DNA of 53,673 nt, taken from the NCBI GenBank assembly GCA_002435325.1, contig DJMJ01000010.1, forward strand, positions 4,573 to 58,245. Direction: 5' to 3'. How positions within the stretch are numbered: the stretch's first letter is position 1; every line of letters begins with the position of its first letter. A model generated the notes under the pieces. That model did no database searches. It saw only the letters and a program-made list of their open reading frames with translations, and was not told the DNA's origin. The position numbers and the translations under genes are program-made. Shown here piece by piece: positions 1 through 9,800 of this stretch. The stretch comes from Nitrospira sp. UBA6493 (GTDB lineage: Bacteria > Nitrospirota > Nitrospiria > Nitrospirales > Nitrospiraceae).

Positions 1-35
1 GCAGAGCATTATTCTTTCGAGCCCGGCCCTAGAAC

Positions 36-1304
36 ATGAGAATGATGTCTCACACCCCTCATGTATTAATCGTTGGTGCCGGTATTGCCGGGCTATCGTG
101 CGCACTGCGACTGGCTGAATTCGGATTCGGATGTACGGTTCTTGAGGCCTCAGACCAGATCGGCGGGCGTGTTCGAACCGATTACGTCAATGGGTTTCAA
201 TTAGATCGGGGCTTTCAGGTTTTCCTCAGCGGGTATCCGGAAGCTCGCCGGATCCTAAATTACTCTTCGCTGAATCTTCATCCATTCTATCCGGGCGCAC
301 TAGTTCGGTATGCTGGTCGTTTTCACCGCCTAAGCGATCCGTTTCGCCGACCACAGGACCTACTGCACAATCTGTTGAGTCCAGTTGGTTCGATCGCCGA
401 CAAGATCAGAGTGTTGCGTCTTCGCCGTCATGCACTGCAACGACGGCTGTGTGCCACGGTAGGAGGGCCTGACTGCCCGATCAGGATAGTATTGGACAGG
501 TATCGATTCTCCAAGCTCATACAGGAGCGGTTTTTCCGTCCTTTTCTTGGAGGCGTATTTCTGGATGATACCTTGTCCACGCCCAGTTGGATTCTGGAAT
601 CGGTATGGGCGGCATTCTCGCAAGGAACAATTGCTCTACCAAGAGAGGGGATGGGAGCTATTGCCACACAATTGGCTGCTGCATTGCCGAAGCAGGCAAT
701 TCGACTTGGCGCAGCCGTTCGCCGCATCGCAGGATGCAGCGCGATGCTTGAATCTGGCACTTGGCTCAAAGGTGATGTCGTGGTCATTGCGACTGATCAC
801 GAAACGGCAGCGGTCTTACAGGGAGTCCCTCCACCCTCTGCATGCGGACGGGATGCGGTCTCGATTTATTTTGGTGCAGCAGCACCTCCAGTTCAGGGGC
901 CCTGGTTATTATTGAATGGTGAAGGCCCGGGACTGATTCGCACCGCCTGCGTGTTAAGCGAAGTAGCTCCGTCTTATGCGCCCCCAGGCCGAGCCTTGAT
1001 TTCAGTGAGCCTCTCAGCTTGCCCCGAAGTCGAGGAGTGCGATGTTGTGAGAGAGGTCCGAACTGCTCTACGGAACTGGTTTGGTTCTGTTGTTGACGGA
1101 TGGAATTACCTACGCACTGATCGCATACGCTCTGCCTTGCCTCCCAGCGAAGCACTGTCCGCAGCTCCCGTTAATTGTAGTTCTCGGGTGCGACCAGGCC
1201 TTTATCTCTGCGGAGATTATCGGGAAAGCGGTACCTTTGATGGAGCACTGCTGTCAGGCCGAAAGGCGGCAGATGCCATACTGACCGACCACAAGATCAT
1301 GTGA
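36..1304 (+). CDS. FAD-dependent amine oxidase / protoporphyrinogen-oxidase-like protein
   Basis: 422 aa. The N-terminus has a dinucleotide-binding fold (VGAGIAGL near residues 13-20, then VLEAS and GGRVRT), the FAD signature of the flavin amine oxidase / phytoene desaturase / HemY superfamily. The C-terminus has the second FAD-contact segment (LYLCGDYRESGTFDGALLSG) followed by a helix that packs on the cofactor. This predicts a flavoprotein oxidase or desaturase; the substrate cannot be read from the sequence. The start is uncertain: ATG codons at 36, 42 and 45 are in frame and no clear Shine-Dalgarno sequence precedes them. It stands alone, followed by a 350-base gap. Codon use looks more AT-rich than in the genes after 2.8 kb (judged by eye). 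Confidence 0.85.
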   Translation: MRMMSHTPHVLIVGAGIAGLSCALRLAEFGFGCTVLEASDQIGGRVRTDYVNGFQLDRGFQVFLSGYPEARRILNYSSLNLHPFYPGALVRYAGRFHRLSDPFRRPQDLLHNLLSPVGSIADKIRVLRLRRHALQRRLCATVGGPDCPIRIVLDRYRFSKLIQERFFRPFLGGVFLDDTLSTPSWILESVWAAFSQGTIALPREGMGAIATQLAAALPKQAIRLGAAVRRIAGCSAMLESGTWLKGDVVVIATDHETAAVLQGVPPPSACGRDAVSIYFGAAAPPVQGPWLLLNGEGPGLIRTACVLSEVAPSYAPPGRALISVSLSACPEVEECDVVREVRTALRNWFGSVVDGWNYLRTDRIRSALPPSEALSAAPVNCSSRVRPGLYLCGDYRESGTFDGALLSGRKAADAILTDHKIM

Positions 1305-1652
1305 CTAAAACCTAACGTCGGCTATTTCCTGTCGTTTGTGTTGTCTGTGACAACGAGGCAATGGAGTGATGAATCGCCCCCCGCCTATTGTTTTACATGG
1401 TCATTCTTCTTGCCTCGACGCGCGTGTCATCGGACATAGTGCAGACAGTCAAAACAATCTCCCGTTCTAACTGCAATCGTTGGCCTGGGAGAGAGACGCC
1501 AATACCTAATAGACGAGGAGGCTTCTCTGGCAACCCGTGGGCTTGGAAGCGGAACAACGGCATTGTGCCCTTGTATCGCCGTCGTGTTTGCGAGGATAAT
1601 CTTGAAATATTGAGACGATCGAGGGCTTCACCTTTTACGCATACAGGTTGAG
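1305..1652. other. Intergenic stretch without a convincing gene
   Basis: About 350 bases between the flavoprotein and the small exported protein. One 87-codon frame at 1388-1651 is open, but it has no ribosome site, no recognisable composition and no family resemblance. A gaggagg-like purine run near 1516 is not followed by a start codon. I see no strong hairpin followed by a T run and no RNA gene. Confidence 0.5.
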
Positions 1653-2030
1653 ATGAAACTGCTGAAACTCCTGCTCTTGTCGATTGCTACCGCACTGTCT
1701 CTCTGGCTTACCAGTTACCTCTATCAAGAGGGCCTCCTTACAGATTATTGGGAATCTCGCGATGCCTTATGGGACCCCCGACTAAAGATCTATCGCTGTC
1801 TTGATACAAACGGTCAGATTGATCCCCAAGACCGCCAACCTCCCTGTTCAGTCATGACCATTGCGGGGCAGCGTTTTGGGGAACGTCGCATTACCAACTG
1901 CGTAGCAAAAGGAGGAGCAGAACAAGCCTGTGCTAGGGAAGCCTGGGAATGGGTCAAAGCCATGCGACCAGAGAACCGGGCGAACATTCACGAGAAACCC
2001 AGAGGCTCCATTAGTGAACGCACTCAATAA
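1653..2030 (+). CDS. Small membrane-anchored or exported hypothetical protein
   Basis: 125 aa, family not recognised. A positive N-terminus (MKLLK) is followed by a 16-18 residue hydrophobic stretch (residues 5-23), which suggests a signal anchor or uncleaved signal peptide. The rest is polar, with cysteines in IYRCLD, PPCSV, TNCVAK and QACARE that could pair in the periplasm. The ribosome site is weak (ggttgag just before the ATG). It sits beside decayed transposase fragments and may be an accessory gene. Its length, signal-like N-terminus and even cysteine count support a real product, but without homology this is tentative. Confidence 0.5.
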   Translation: MKLLKLLLLSIATALSLWLTSYLYQEGLLTDYWESRDALWDPRLKIYRCLDTNGQIDPQDRQPPCSVMTIAGQRFGERRITNCVAKGGAEQACAREAWEWVKAMRPENRANIHEKPRGSISERTQ

Positions 2031-2209
2031 TTTTGAAGGTTGCGTGGTTTTATTCGACATAGAGTTTGAACAAAACAGACGGCTTTGGAGGACGAAAGGT
2101 TTGACGGGGAAAAAACGGGGTATCCCCAACGGGGGAGGTGGCTCCGCTTGGTTAGATAGCGTCGAAGTATTCTTAAGTGGCCCCTGGCGGATGGTTGACT
2201 ACGCAGCGG

Positions 2210-2380
2210 TTCGCCGTGTTGACTAATAGGCATAGTACACTTAGTGAGGTGTCTGGCCGGCAAGGGTATGATGCGCCCCGGGTCTCGTTGTAGAACGTCA
2301 GATAGCGCACCTACCCCTGGTGTGCGGCTTCGATGGTGTCGTAAGCGTGCACATAGACCTTCTTGTATTGTAGCTCATTA
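2210..2380 (-). pseudogene. IS3-family transposase OrfB, C-terminal fragment
   Basis: Read on the minus strand, about 2315-2379 encodes LQYKKVYVHAYDTIEAAHQG, then an in-frame TAG, then VRYLTFYNETRG. This matches the C-terminal integrase-domain end of IS3-family OrfB proteins, whose usual form there is (K/Q)YEEVYLHAYD...ARxGLxRYLxFYNxxRPH. After that the frame slips, and similarity fades into a segment resembling an IS 3' end (about 2100-2210). The stop codon, the frame loss and the missing DDE core show it is dead. The family call rests on the HAYD and YLTFYN motifs. Confidence 0.7.
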
Positions 2381-2454
2381 GCGGAAAGTAGACAGTTGAG
2401 CGGAGATTTCTAAGTTGATAATGCTGGCTCATCACAAGACCAAAAGGAACGACG

Positions 2455-2712
2455 ATGAGACAGCACGACGACCGCCGGGAAGCGGTCGAGATACCCGTCC
2501 GATATATCAAACGTCTCATACGGCGTCATTTTTGGGTAGAAGACAAGATCCCCATCGTTTTACTACGGGATTCTGGGCGAGGAGAGCATTACCAAGATTT
2601 TCGGCCGCGAGGGCCTGCACTACAACCTGTATTACCGGGGTAGTAGGGAGTTTTGGGAGGCGGGCAAGAAGCGGGTGAGTGGAGACACGGTCCACGCCGA
2701 AATCACGCGGGG
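2455..2712 (+). pseudogene. IS3-family transposase OrfA fragment with frameshift
   Basis: Begins with ATG after an aaaggaacgacg ribosome site. It reads RRHFWVEDKIPIVLL, then after a one-base shift near 2568 continues GILGEESITKIFGREG, LHYNLYYRGSREFWEAGKKR and VSGDTVHAE. This is the helix-turn-helix OrfA of the IS3 (IS407-like) group, whose consensus is EEKIRIVLxGLRGEESIxxLCRREGxxxxLYYxWSKEFxEAGKKRLxGDT. The similarity stops near 2712 and no OrfB follows on this strand. The only OrfB piece lies upstream in the opposite orientation, so the pair is rearranged or comes from two separate insertions. Confidence 0.78.
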
Positions 2713-2841
2713 TGGCTTCGCGAATTCCGTCCAGTATCCCCACTCATTGAATCCGGACACCCACCCGGGTGCGGGACGGTCCTCGGAGGGGGCTGGCCCA
2801 TTACAGGCGGGATTTTTTCTTTTGCCCGACAAACATCCTGC

Positions 2842-3588
2842 CTACGGAGCAGCCTTCCGAAACGAAATATCCCCATAGAAGGCGGTCGCGCGCTCTTTCG
2901 TATTATCCGTATCGCTCATGATGGCGACCCCGTTGATCATCGGCGGCTCTTCGCCAAAGGCTTTCTTGTAGTCTTCGTATATGTTCCGTTCCTCGTCCAC
3001 CCACATCCCGACCTTCTGCGGTCCGCTTTCCACGACGATCATCTGCGCAAAATCGGTATAGGCATTCTCAACGATGGCCCCTACTGGTGTGTTGGTCTCC
3101 CAAATGTAATTCAACGCTCCGATAGGAATGTCTCCAAAGATAGCCCGACCAGCCTTGTATTTGAGCTTCTTCCCGAAACTCACCTTGTCGGGGTCATACG
3201 CGAACGTGATGTATAACCGAGCCGGGTAATCGTCGCCATCCTTGCGGCTGACATCGCTGCGCTGGAGGAGATTCTCAACTTTCCAGCGCCAGTGGACAAT
3301 GGGGTAGTCTTTGGGATTGATCGCCACCTCCTTGGTGAGCCCGGAGGCCGATGCGTCGCTGGTAGCTTTCACCACGACCTGCTCGCCCTCTCTCACAAGG
3401 ACATACTCCGTGTGCTTGGGAATCTTCTTGAACGTCAGGGGCTTCCACCCCGCTGGGAGACCCGCCCCCGGCTGATCCGATGAAAACGTCCCCACCTCGA
3501 TCCGCGGGACAGATTGCGCCCAGGAGAGGGCCTGATCACCGACACTTATCATCAGAACCGTCAAGGCGATGATCCGATGCAAGGCCAT
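2842..3588 (-). CDS. DUF3047 family exported protein
   Basis: 248 aa from the ATG at 3588 (a GTG directly before it at 3591 is also possible; gagagga lies upstream). A signal peptide is evident (hydrophobic residues 8-18, then ALSWAQ). The mature part has the DUF3047 pattern: a beta-rich domain with HWRWKVEN, DDYPARLYITFAYD, ALNYIWE and a C-terminal EDYKKAFGEEPPMINGVAIMSDTDNT. The family's function is unknown; I infer a periplasmic or outer-membrane-associated binding protein. It is the last gene of a three-gene minus-strand operon: 15 bases separate it from the flavoprotein gene, which in turn overlaps the TVP38-like gene. Confidence 0.85.
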   Translation of the reverse strand: MALHRIIALTVLMISVGDQALSWAQSVPRIEVGTFSSDQPGAGLPAGWKPLTFKKIPKHTEYVLVREGEQVVVKATSDASASGLTKEVAINPKDYPIVHWRWKVENLLQRSDVSRKDGDDYPARLYITFAYDPDKVSFGKKLKYKAGRAIFGDIPIGALNYIWETNTPVGAIVENAYTDFAQMIVVESGPQKVGMWVDEERNIYEDYKKAFGEEPPMINGVAIMSDTDNTKERATAFYGDISFRKAAP

Positions 3589-3603
3589 CACGGCGCGTCC
3601 TCT

Positions 3604-5157
3604 CTACCGCCTCAGCCACGCAAACAGTTTCATCAGAAGATTCTTCGTGCGCTGGGTAAAATGCGCCTTGCGCCACAAGTTGATGACCTTCTTGTTCACC
3701 TCGGCCTGGGTCGGATAGGAATGAATCGTGGCAGCAATGACCTTCGCGCCGAGTCCGGCTTTCATGAGTACCGAAAATTCGTTGATCATGTCGCCGGCGT
3801 GAGCCGCGACAATGGTCGCCCCGACGATTGTATCGGAGCCTTTCTGAATGTGAACTCGCGCAAACCCTTCATCCTCGCCGTCGAGGATGGCTCGATCCAC
3901 CTCGTCCAACTTGAAGGTATAGGTCTCAACCTCTATCCCCTTCTCCTTCGCGTCCTTCTCATACATTCCGACATGCGCGATTTCCGGCTCCGTAAACGTA
4001 CACCACGGCATGATCAGAGAGGTCGTGCTGGCATAGCCCAATCCGAAGGGGTGCGGAAACAGCGCGTTCTGAATGACGATCTGCGCCATCGCATCGGCGG
4101 CATGGGTAAATTTATATTTGGAGCAAATGTCACCGGCGGCGAAGATGCGCGGATTCGTCGTCTGAAGCCGGTCATTGACAATCACGCCGGTTTTATTGAA
4201 TTGCACGCCGACCGTTTCCAGGCCGAGGCCCTCCACATTCGGCCGGCGCCCCACCCCCACCAGAATTTCATCCACGGTGATGTCGTAATGCTGTCCGTGC
4301 GAATCCACAGTCATCCGCTTTCCGCCGTCCGACTGGCTCACCTTCACATCTTTGCCGCAACAATATAGCGTGACGCCATCGCGCGACATCTGCTGATACA
4401 CAATGTCCGCCGCGTCGCGCTCTTCATTCGGCAAAATGCCGTGCATCGCTTCAACAAGAGAGACCTGACTTCCGAATCGCGCAAACGACTGCGCCATTTC
4501 GCATCCGATCGGCCCCGCACCGATAACACCCAGACGAGCCGGCAGTTCGGTCAGCGAAAACACGGTCTCGTTCGTCAGATACCCCGCCTCTTGAAGCCCT
4601 GGAATGGGCGGAGCCGATGCCCTCGCTCCCGTGCAAATCGCCGCTTTCGCAAAGATGAGCGAACGATTTCCGGCCGGTCCTTCCACTGTGACCGTATCCG
4701 GTCCTGCGAACCTCGCATTGCCGATAAAGACATCGACGCCCAGACTCTTGTAGCGATGAGCCGAATCATTGTGGCTAATCCGCGCCCGCAGTTTTCTCAT
4801 CCGGGCCATCGCCGCCCCGAAATCATATTTCACACCGGGCGGAATATGGATGCCGAATGCTTCGGCCTGCCTCACGTCAGCCCAGGCCCGCGCGGCTCGA
4901 ATGACTCCTTTTGACGGTACGCAGCCGACGTTAAGACAGTCTCCCCCCATCAAATGTTTTTCGATTAGCGCCACCTTCGCCCCCAAGCTGGCAGCGATGA
5001 CGGCAGTAATCAGGCCGGCTGTCCCGGCCCCGATCACCACGACATTATAACGACCGGACGTTTCCGGGTTGACCCAGTCAGAGGGATGGACATTGGCAAT
5101 GAGTTGCCGATTGTGCTCATCGTCCGGCAACACAAGCCGCTTGCGATCTTCGCTCAT
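3604..5157 (-). CDS. FAD-dependent pyridine nucleotide-disulfide oxidoreductase, MerA/Lpd-like
   Basis: 517 aa. After a roughly 35-residue N-terminal extension comes the FAD-binding GAGTAG (43-48), then the redox-active pair GGDCLNVGCVPSK (Cys74 and Cys79), an NAD(P)-binding GAGPIGCEM segment, the second FAD motif (IFAAGDI) and the dimerisation domain with HSYPTQAE, which supplies the His-Glu pair of this family. It lacks the N-terminal HMA domain and the C-terminal Cys-Cys tail of true mercuric reductases, so mercury reduction is unlikely. A disulfide or quinone-linked electron-transfer role is more plausible. Its start codon overlaps the stop of the TVP38-like gene (ATGA), implying translational coupling. 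Confidence 0.88.
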   Translation of the reverse strand: MSEDRKRLVLPDDEHNRQLIANVHPSDWVNPETSGRYNVVVIGAGTAGLITAVIAASLGAKVALIEKHLMGGDCLNVGCVPSKGVIRAARAWADVRQAEAFGIHIPPGVKYDFGAAMARMRKLRARISHNDSAHRYKSLGVDVFIGNARFAGPDTVTVEGPAGNRSLIFAKAAICTGARASAPPIPGLQEAGYLTNETVFSLTELPARLGVIGAGPIGCEMAQSFARFGSQVSLVEAMHGILPNEERDAADIVYQQMSRDGVTLYCCGKDVKVSQSDGGKRMTVDSHGQHYDITVDEILVGVGRRPNVEGLGLETVGVQFNKTGVIVNDRLQTTNPRIFAAGDICSKYKFTHAADAMAQIVIQNALFPHPFGLGYASTTSLIMPWCTFTEPEIAHVGMYEKDAKEKGIEVETYTFKLDEVDRAILDGEDEGFARVHIQKGSDTIVGATIVAAHAGDMINEFSVLMKAGLGAKVIAATIHSYPTQAEVNKKVINLWRKAHFTQRTKNLLMKLFAWLRR

Positions 5158-5891
5158 GAGCGCGCCCCCCTGAACTTCTTATAGACCGTCGGAACCAGCG
5201 CCAGAATCCCCAGCAACACAAAGGCCCCGATCACATTCGGCGAGACGATTTCTTTCAGTGAATTGATCGTGCCCAACTGCCGGCCGGCATAGGCATAGAC
5301 GAACGAGCCGGGAATGATGCCCAGCGCGGTCGCCGCCACATACGTACCGACCTTCATGCGGGTCAATCCGGACACCAGATTAATCACGAAAAACGGGAAC
5401 AGAGGGATCAGACGGAGCGTCATCAGATAGCTGAACGCATCCTTGGCAAACCCTTCCTGAACCGGTCCAAGCCATTTCCCGAACTTCTGTTCGACCCAAT
5501 CCCTGAACAGATAGCGCGCTGCCAGAAAAGCTAACGTGGCGCCCATCGTCGCGCCAAGATTCACGAAGAGCGTGCCGAACACGCTACCGAACAAAAATCC
5601 ACCGGCCAGAGTAAGGATGACCGCACCAGGCAGTGACAACCCCGTCACCACGATGTACGCGAGAATAAAGATACCGACCGCTGCCGCATAGTTGGCTTCC
5701 GTAAAAGCCAAGAGTTGATCCCGGTTCTGCTTCAATGCCACCAACGACAACAGACGGCCAAGATCGAAATAGAAAAACAGCCCGAGAGCGGCCAACACAC
5801 CCAGCATGATGGCGACCTTGGTCCCGAGGGATTGCTGTGCCTGTGTCGTGGTGGAGGCTTGGCTGGTCATAGCGGCTTCGTACTGTATCAT
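5154..5891 (-). CDS. TVP38/TMEM64 (VTT / DedA-like) family membrane protein
   Basis: 245 aa from the ATG at 5891, chosen because ggagaggag lies just upstream. An ORF start at 5942 would add 17 arginine-rich residues with no ribosome site. Membrane segments lie near residues 24-46, 62-90 and 100-125, with two more toward the C-terminus. The VTT-domain signature includes GAVILTLAGGFLFGSVFGTLFVN, GATLAFLAARYLFRDWV, and RLIPLFPFFVINLVSGLTRMKVGTYVAATALGIIPGSFVYAYAGRQLG read as successive short blocks. Bacterial members of this superfamily are linked to lipid scrambling and membrane homeostasis. It is first in the operon with the FAD oxidoreductase and DUF3047 genes, suggesting a membrane redox or lipid function. 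Confidence 0.88.
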   Translation of the reverse strand: MIQYEAAMTSQASTTTQAQQSLGTKVAIMLGVLAALGLFFYFDLGRLLSLVALKQNRDQLLAFTEANYAAAVGIFILAYIVVTGLSLPGAVILTLAGGFLFGSVFGTLFVNLGATMGATLAFLAARYLFRDWVEQKFGKWLGPVQEGFAKDAFSYLMTLRLIPLFPFFVINLVSGLTRMKVGTYVAATALGIIPGSFVYAYAGRQLGTINSLKEIVSPNVIGAFVLLGILALVPTVYKKFRGARS

Positions 5892-6079
5892 GGGGGCTCC
5901 TCTCCGCTCTGTCAATGCGATCGAACGGGAACAGGCTCGCACAGGCGCCTTTATCCAATTCGTGTCAGTATGAAAATCTACACCAAGGAAAGCCCAATAG
6001 ATGTAATCGCCCTTACAACTGCCGCCAACCTTGTCAGGCGAGCCTCAATTCTCGTACTCTGTACCAGGAGGCCCGATAC

Positions 6080-6724
6080 ATGGATCAGGATGATCGACTG
6101 ACAAAAACCAAAGAACAGTGGGCGAAGGCCAGGCGAGGCGGCGAAGAACGCGAAGTCTTTTATGAAGGCGACGACCGGCTTCCACCGGGCCAGCATTTGG
6201 TCGAAACCTTTCCGGTACTGGATCTGGGCTTTAAACCGGACATTCCTCTTACTGAGTGGACGCTGACCATCGGCGGGTTCGTGACCAGCCCGGTCACATG
6301 GACATGGGACGACTTCCTCGCGCAGCCGCAGTTCAAGGACCGGTCGGACTTCCATTGCGTCACCTCCTGGAGCCGCTATGACAACGACTGGGAAGGGGTG
6401 AGCTTCAAGCACATCATGTCCGTCGTGAAGCCGCTCTCGCTGGCCAAATTCGTCCTGTTCAAATCCTACGACGACTACACCACCAACTTGCCGCTTGATG
6501 CCTGCGACGACGACGATGTCCTTCTGACCTACACCTGGAACGGCAAACCGCTGACGAAAGAACATGGTGGGCCGGTGCGGGTGATCGTCCCGAAACGCTA
6601 TGCCTGGAAAGGCGCGAAGTGGGTGCAGGAGATTACGTTTTCAGATAAAGACGAGAAAGGCTTCTGGGAAGTCCGCGGCTATTCAAACACCGCCTTCCCC
6701 TGGAAGAACGACCGATACGGGTGA
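6080..6724 (+). CDS. Sulfite-oxidase-like molybdopterin-dependent oxidoreductase
   Basis: 214 aa from the ATG at 6080, chosen because AGGAGG lies at 6066-6071; the longer frame from 5915 has no support. It has the molybdopterin-binding fold of the YedY/sulfite oxidase family: LTIGGFVTSPVTWTWDDF, then FHCVTSWSR with Cys93 as the expected Mo ligand, VLLTYTWNGKPLTKEHGGPVR in parts, and a terminal KWVQEITFSD with GFWEVRGY. There is no Tat signal and no heme or dimerisation domain, so it looks like a short cytoplasmic member. Substrate unknown. A weak promoter pair (ttgtca at 6031, tactct at 6055) lies between it and the divergent TVP38-like operon. Confidence 0.87.
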   Translation: MDQDDRLTKTKEQWAKARRGGEEREVFYEGDDRLPPGQHLVETFPVLDLGFKPDIPLTEWTLTIGGFVTSPVTWTWDDFLAQPQFKDRSDFHCVTSWSRYDNDWEGVSFKHIMSVVKPLSLAKFVLFKSYDDYTTNLPLDACDDDDVLLTYTWNGKPLTKEHGGPVRVIVPKRYAWKGAKWVQEITFSDKDEKGFWEVRGYSNTAFPWKNDRYG

Positions 6725-6812
6725 GACGGCAACACGGCCTGTGGAATGCATCACAGAACAGCCAGCTCGCAACATCCCCCCTCTATTCACGAATCTCCTG
6801 AATTAACGATTC

Positions 6813-9800
6813 ATGCACCAGCTCGCTAAACGTTTCTCAATTGGCTTGTTCATCCTCCTCTGCTGTATCGGACCAGCCGGTAGCGCCACCGCTACAACGG
6901 CCTCCCAGTCGAACGACAACTATATCCGGCAACTCGACGATCTATCCGCCCTCTGGAGCTTCTACAAACGGACCTATATCCAGAATGGCCGGGTCGTCAG
7001 CCTGGACGAACAGGGCATCACGACCTCGGAGGGCCAAGGCTATGCCCTACTCCGCGCCGTCTGGTCGAACGACCGGACCACCTTCGAGGCGGTCTGGGCC
7101 TGGACCAAGCAGCACCTCCAAGTCCGCGACGACAAGCTGTTTACCTGGAAATGGAAAGGGTCGGTGCTTGACCGGAACTCGGCGACGGACGCCGATACCG
7201 ACATCGCCCTCGCCCTGATCCTGGCTGCGCGGCAATTCGACCACCCGGCCTTTGAGCAGGAGGCGCTGGCCATCCTCGACTCCATCTGGAACCGGGAACT
7301 GGTCCACATCGGCGCACGCAGCTATGTGACCGCCGGCAATTGGGCGCATGATGAGAAGCATCCGACCATCCATGTGGCCTACCTGGCGCCCTATGCCTAC
7401 GAGATCTTTGCCTCCGTCGATCCGCACCATCCCTGGGCTCAAGCCATCGCCACCAGCTATGCCTTGCTGCACTGGCTCTACGATGAGGAAGGCCTGCCTG
7501 TCCCTCCCGAACTCGTCTATCTGAACCGGCAGACCGACCGGCTAACCGTCACGCATCCCCTGTCCGGAGCCACGTCCTCGTTCAGCTACGATGCATTCCC
7601 CATCTTTTGGCGTGTGGCGCTGGATGCCGCCTGGTTCGGACGAGCCGAAGGCCCACTGCGGGCCAAGATGCTGGATTTTTTCGAACGCGAATGGAAGGCA
7701 CGCGGAATCTTCGCCGACCACTATTCGCTCAAAGGCTCGTCCCTTTCATCGAGTGAAGGACTCCCGCTCTATGCCACCGTCCACACGCTGGCCGCTCAGG
7801 AACAGCACGACCTTGCCCGCCTGTTGCGCACAAAGAAAATAGCCCCGCTTGAAGCCGGCATTCTGGCGGGGAAGCGACTCCCATACTATTTCCACAACTG
7901 GCTCTGGTTCGGACAGGCCGTGACGCTGTCGCAAGCCCGTCACTACGATGAGTTCCTGGGATTCCTGCGCCCCTTCAACGTCGCCGGATTCTCGGCGCAC
8001 TTCCCATGGGAACTCTTCGCCGTCACCATCATCCTCTACCTACTCGCCCGGTGGCATCCGGTCATCAAACTCGCCTTTCTGATCTGCGGCTGCAGCCTCT
8101 GTCTCCGCTACCTCCACTGGCGGCTCTTCCATACGTTGAACGTTCTGGAAACCGGCGGCCTCTTTATCAGCCTCTCCCTGTGGGCCGCCGAGCTTTACGC
8201 GTTCTCCACCGTCGTGCTGCTGTTCATCCAGGTCGGAACCGGCTGGAGACAGCGTCCGGCTCGCCCCGCTGAGCCAGCGCCGGGCTTTGCGCCGACCGTC
8301 GATATTTTCATCCCGATCTATTCCGAATCCTGCGAGATTCTGGAGAAGACACTCATCGGCGCGGTGGCGATGGAATACGGCTGCAAACGGATCTATGTCT
8401 TGGACGACAGTCATCGGGACGAGGTTTCTCAGCTCGCAGAACGATTCGGGGCCACCTATATCAAAGGCCCCAAGAAGCATGCGAAAGCCGGCAACTTGAA
8501 CCATGCCTTGACCAAGACCGATGGCGACCTCATCGTGGTCTTCGACACCGACCACATTCCCGTCACGACGTTTCTGGCAGAAACCGTTCCGTTTTTCGCC
8601 GACCCCAAGATGGGCTTCGTCCAAACGCCGCACCATTTTTACAACCAGGATATCTTTCAACGAGCGCTCGGTGCCGGTCCGCGCATCCCCAACGAACAGG
8701 ATCTGTTCAACCATGCGATCCAAGGGGGACGCCAGCGCTGGAACGGCTCGTTCTTCGTCGGCAGCGGGGCCGTCTTTCGGCGCGTCGCGATTACCGAGTT
8801 GAAGGGCTTCAACCTGATGAGCATCACGGAAGACATTCACACCAGCCAGCACCTTCATGCGAGAGGATGGAAGTCCACCTTCGTTGACAAAGACCTGGCG
8901 GTGGGGCTGACGGCGGAGAATCTGGCCTCCTATATCGTCCAGCGGCGGCGCTGGATGCTGGGCTGCCTCCAGATTTTTTTCAAAGACAATCCGCTCCTCT
9001 GCCGGGGCCTGTCACTCCGCCACCGGGTCGGCTACTTTGCCTCGCTCTACTATTTCTTTTTCCCGATCGCGCGCGTGATCTTCTGGATCACGCCGCTCTA
9101 CTTCCTGCTGTTCCATCTCCACCCGATTTTTGCCGACGTCTCGATTCTCGTGGCCTACCTGCTGCCCTTCATGATCGTGCTCCCGATGATTTCGGCCACG
9201 CTGCTTCCTGGATGGCCCAGGCTTATGTGGTCGTCACTGTATGAAGGAGCAGTCAGTTTCCCACTCTTCCGGTCGATGTTCGACCTCCTGCTCCCCAAAA
9301 ACCTGGGGTTCAAAGTCACCCCCAAGGGCCTGCTCTCGGAGCAACGCTCGTTCGACTGGCGCTCATCCGCCAGCCTAGCCATCGCCATTGCCATCACCCT
9401 CGCCGCCATCGGCAAGGGCCTGTGGGAGTTCTGGTACTTCGGCATCGAAAAGGACGCGTATTTTTTCAACATTGGCTGGGCCTCGGTTAATCTGCTGACT
9501 CTGCTGGTCGGGCTCCTCATGGCCTGGGAGAAACCGCAGCGCCGCAGCGAAGAGCGCATTCTCAAGCCTATTCCCTTTGAACTCCACGCCAATGAGCGAT
9601 GCTTGCAAGGCACGACACAGGACATGAGCCTGACCGGCCTCTCCTGGAATCACGCTCCATCCGAACCTCTTCCGCCAATCATGACCATCACCGTGCGCGA
9701 CAGAATCCCCTTCACCTGTCAGGTGCGGGTGGTTTATCATGACCGGCTGCCAGGGCACGGCATCCGCTGCGGATTGGCGTTTCTCAACCTTTCAGAGGAC

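Larger units (their letters stand above)
2031..2841. other. Gene-poor decayed region with insertion-sequence debris
   Basis: About 810 bases without an intact gene. It holds two IS3-family transposase fragments in opposite orientation (listed separately). The remaining parts, about 2031-2210 and 2715-2841, show no recognisable coding sequence. Several overlapping frames here are open for 60-190 codons, but they switch frame relative to the transposase similarity and read as non-coding. A G/T-rich tract (gggattttttcttttg near 2811) lies just beyond the 3' end of the minus-strand DUF3047 gene. Confidence 0.6.

Noticed and set aside
1388..1651. An 87-codon open frame between the flavoprotein and small exported gene
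   Set aside because: No ribosome site, unnatural composition and no recognised motif.
3604..5157. Calling the FAD oxidoreductase mercuric reductase (merA)
   Set aside because: The N-terminal HMA domain and the C-terminal cysteine pair needed for mercury are missing.
6031..6060. ttgtca and tactct as a promoter for the sulfite-oxidase-like gene
   Set aside because: The 18-base spacer is tolerable, but the transcript would start at the ribosome site, so it is kept only as a remark.
8040..8858. Long minus-strand frame (272 codons) opposite the cellulose-synthase fusion
   Set aside because: Antisense shadow of a GC-rich coding sequence; the plus-strand GT2 motifs are unmistakable.
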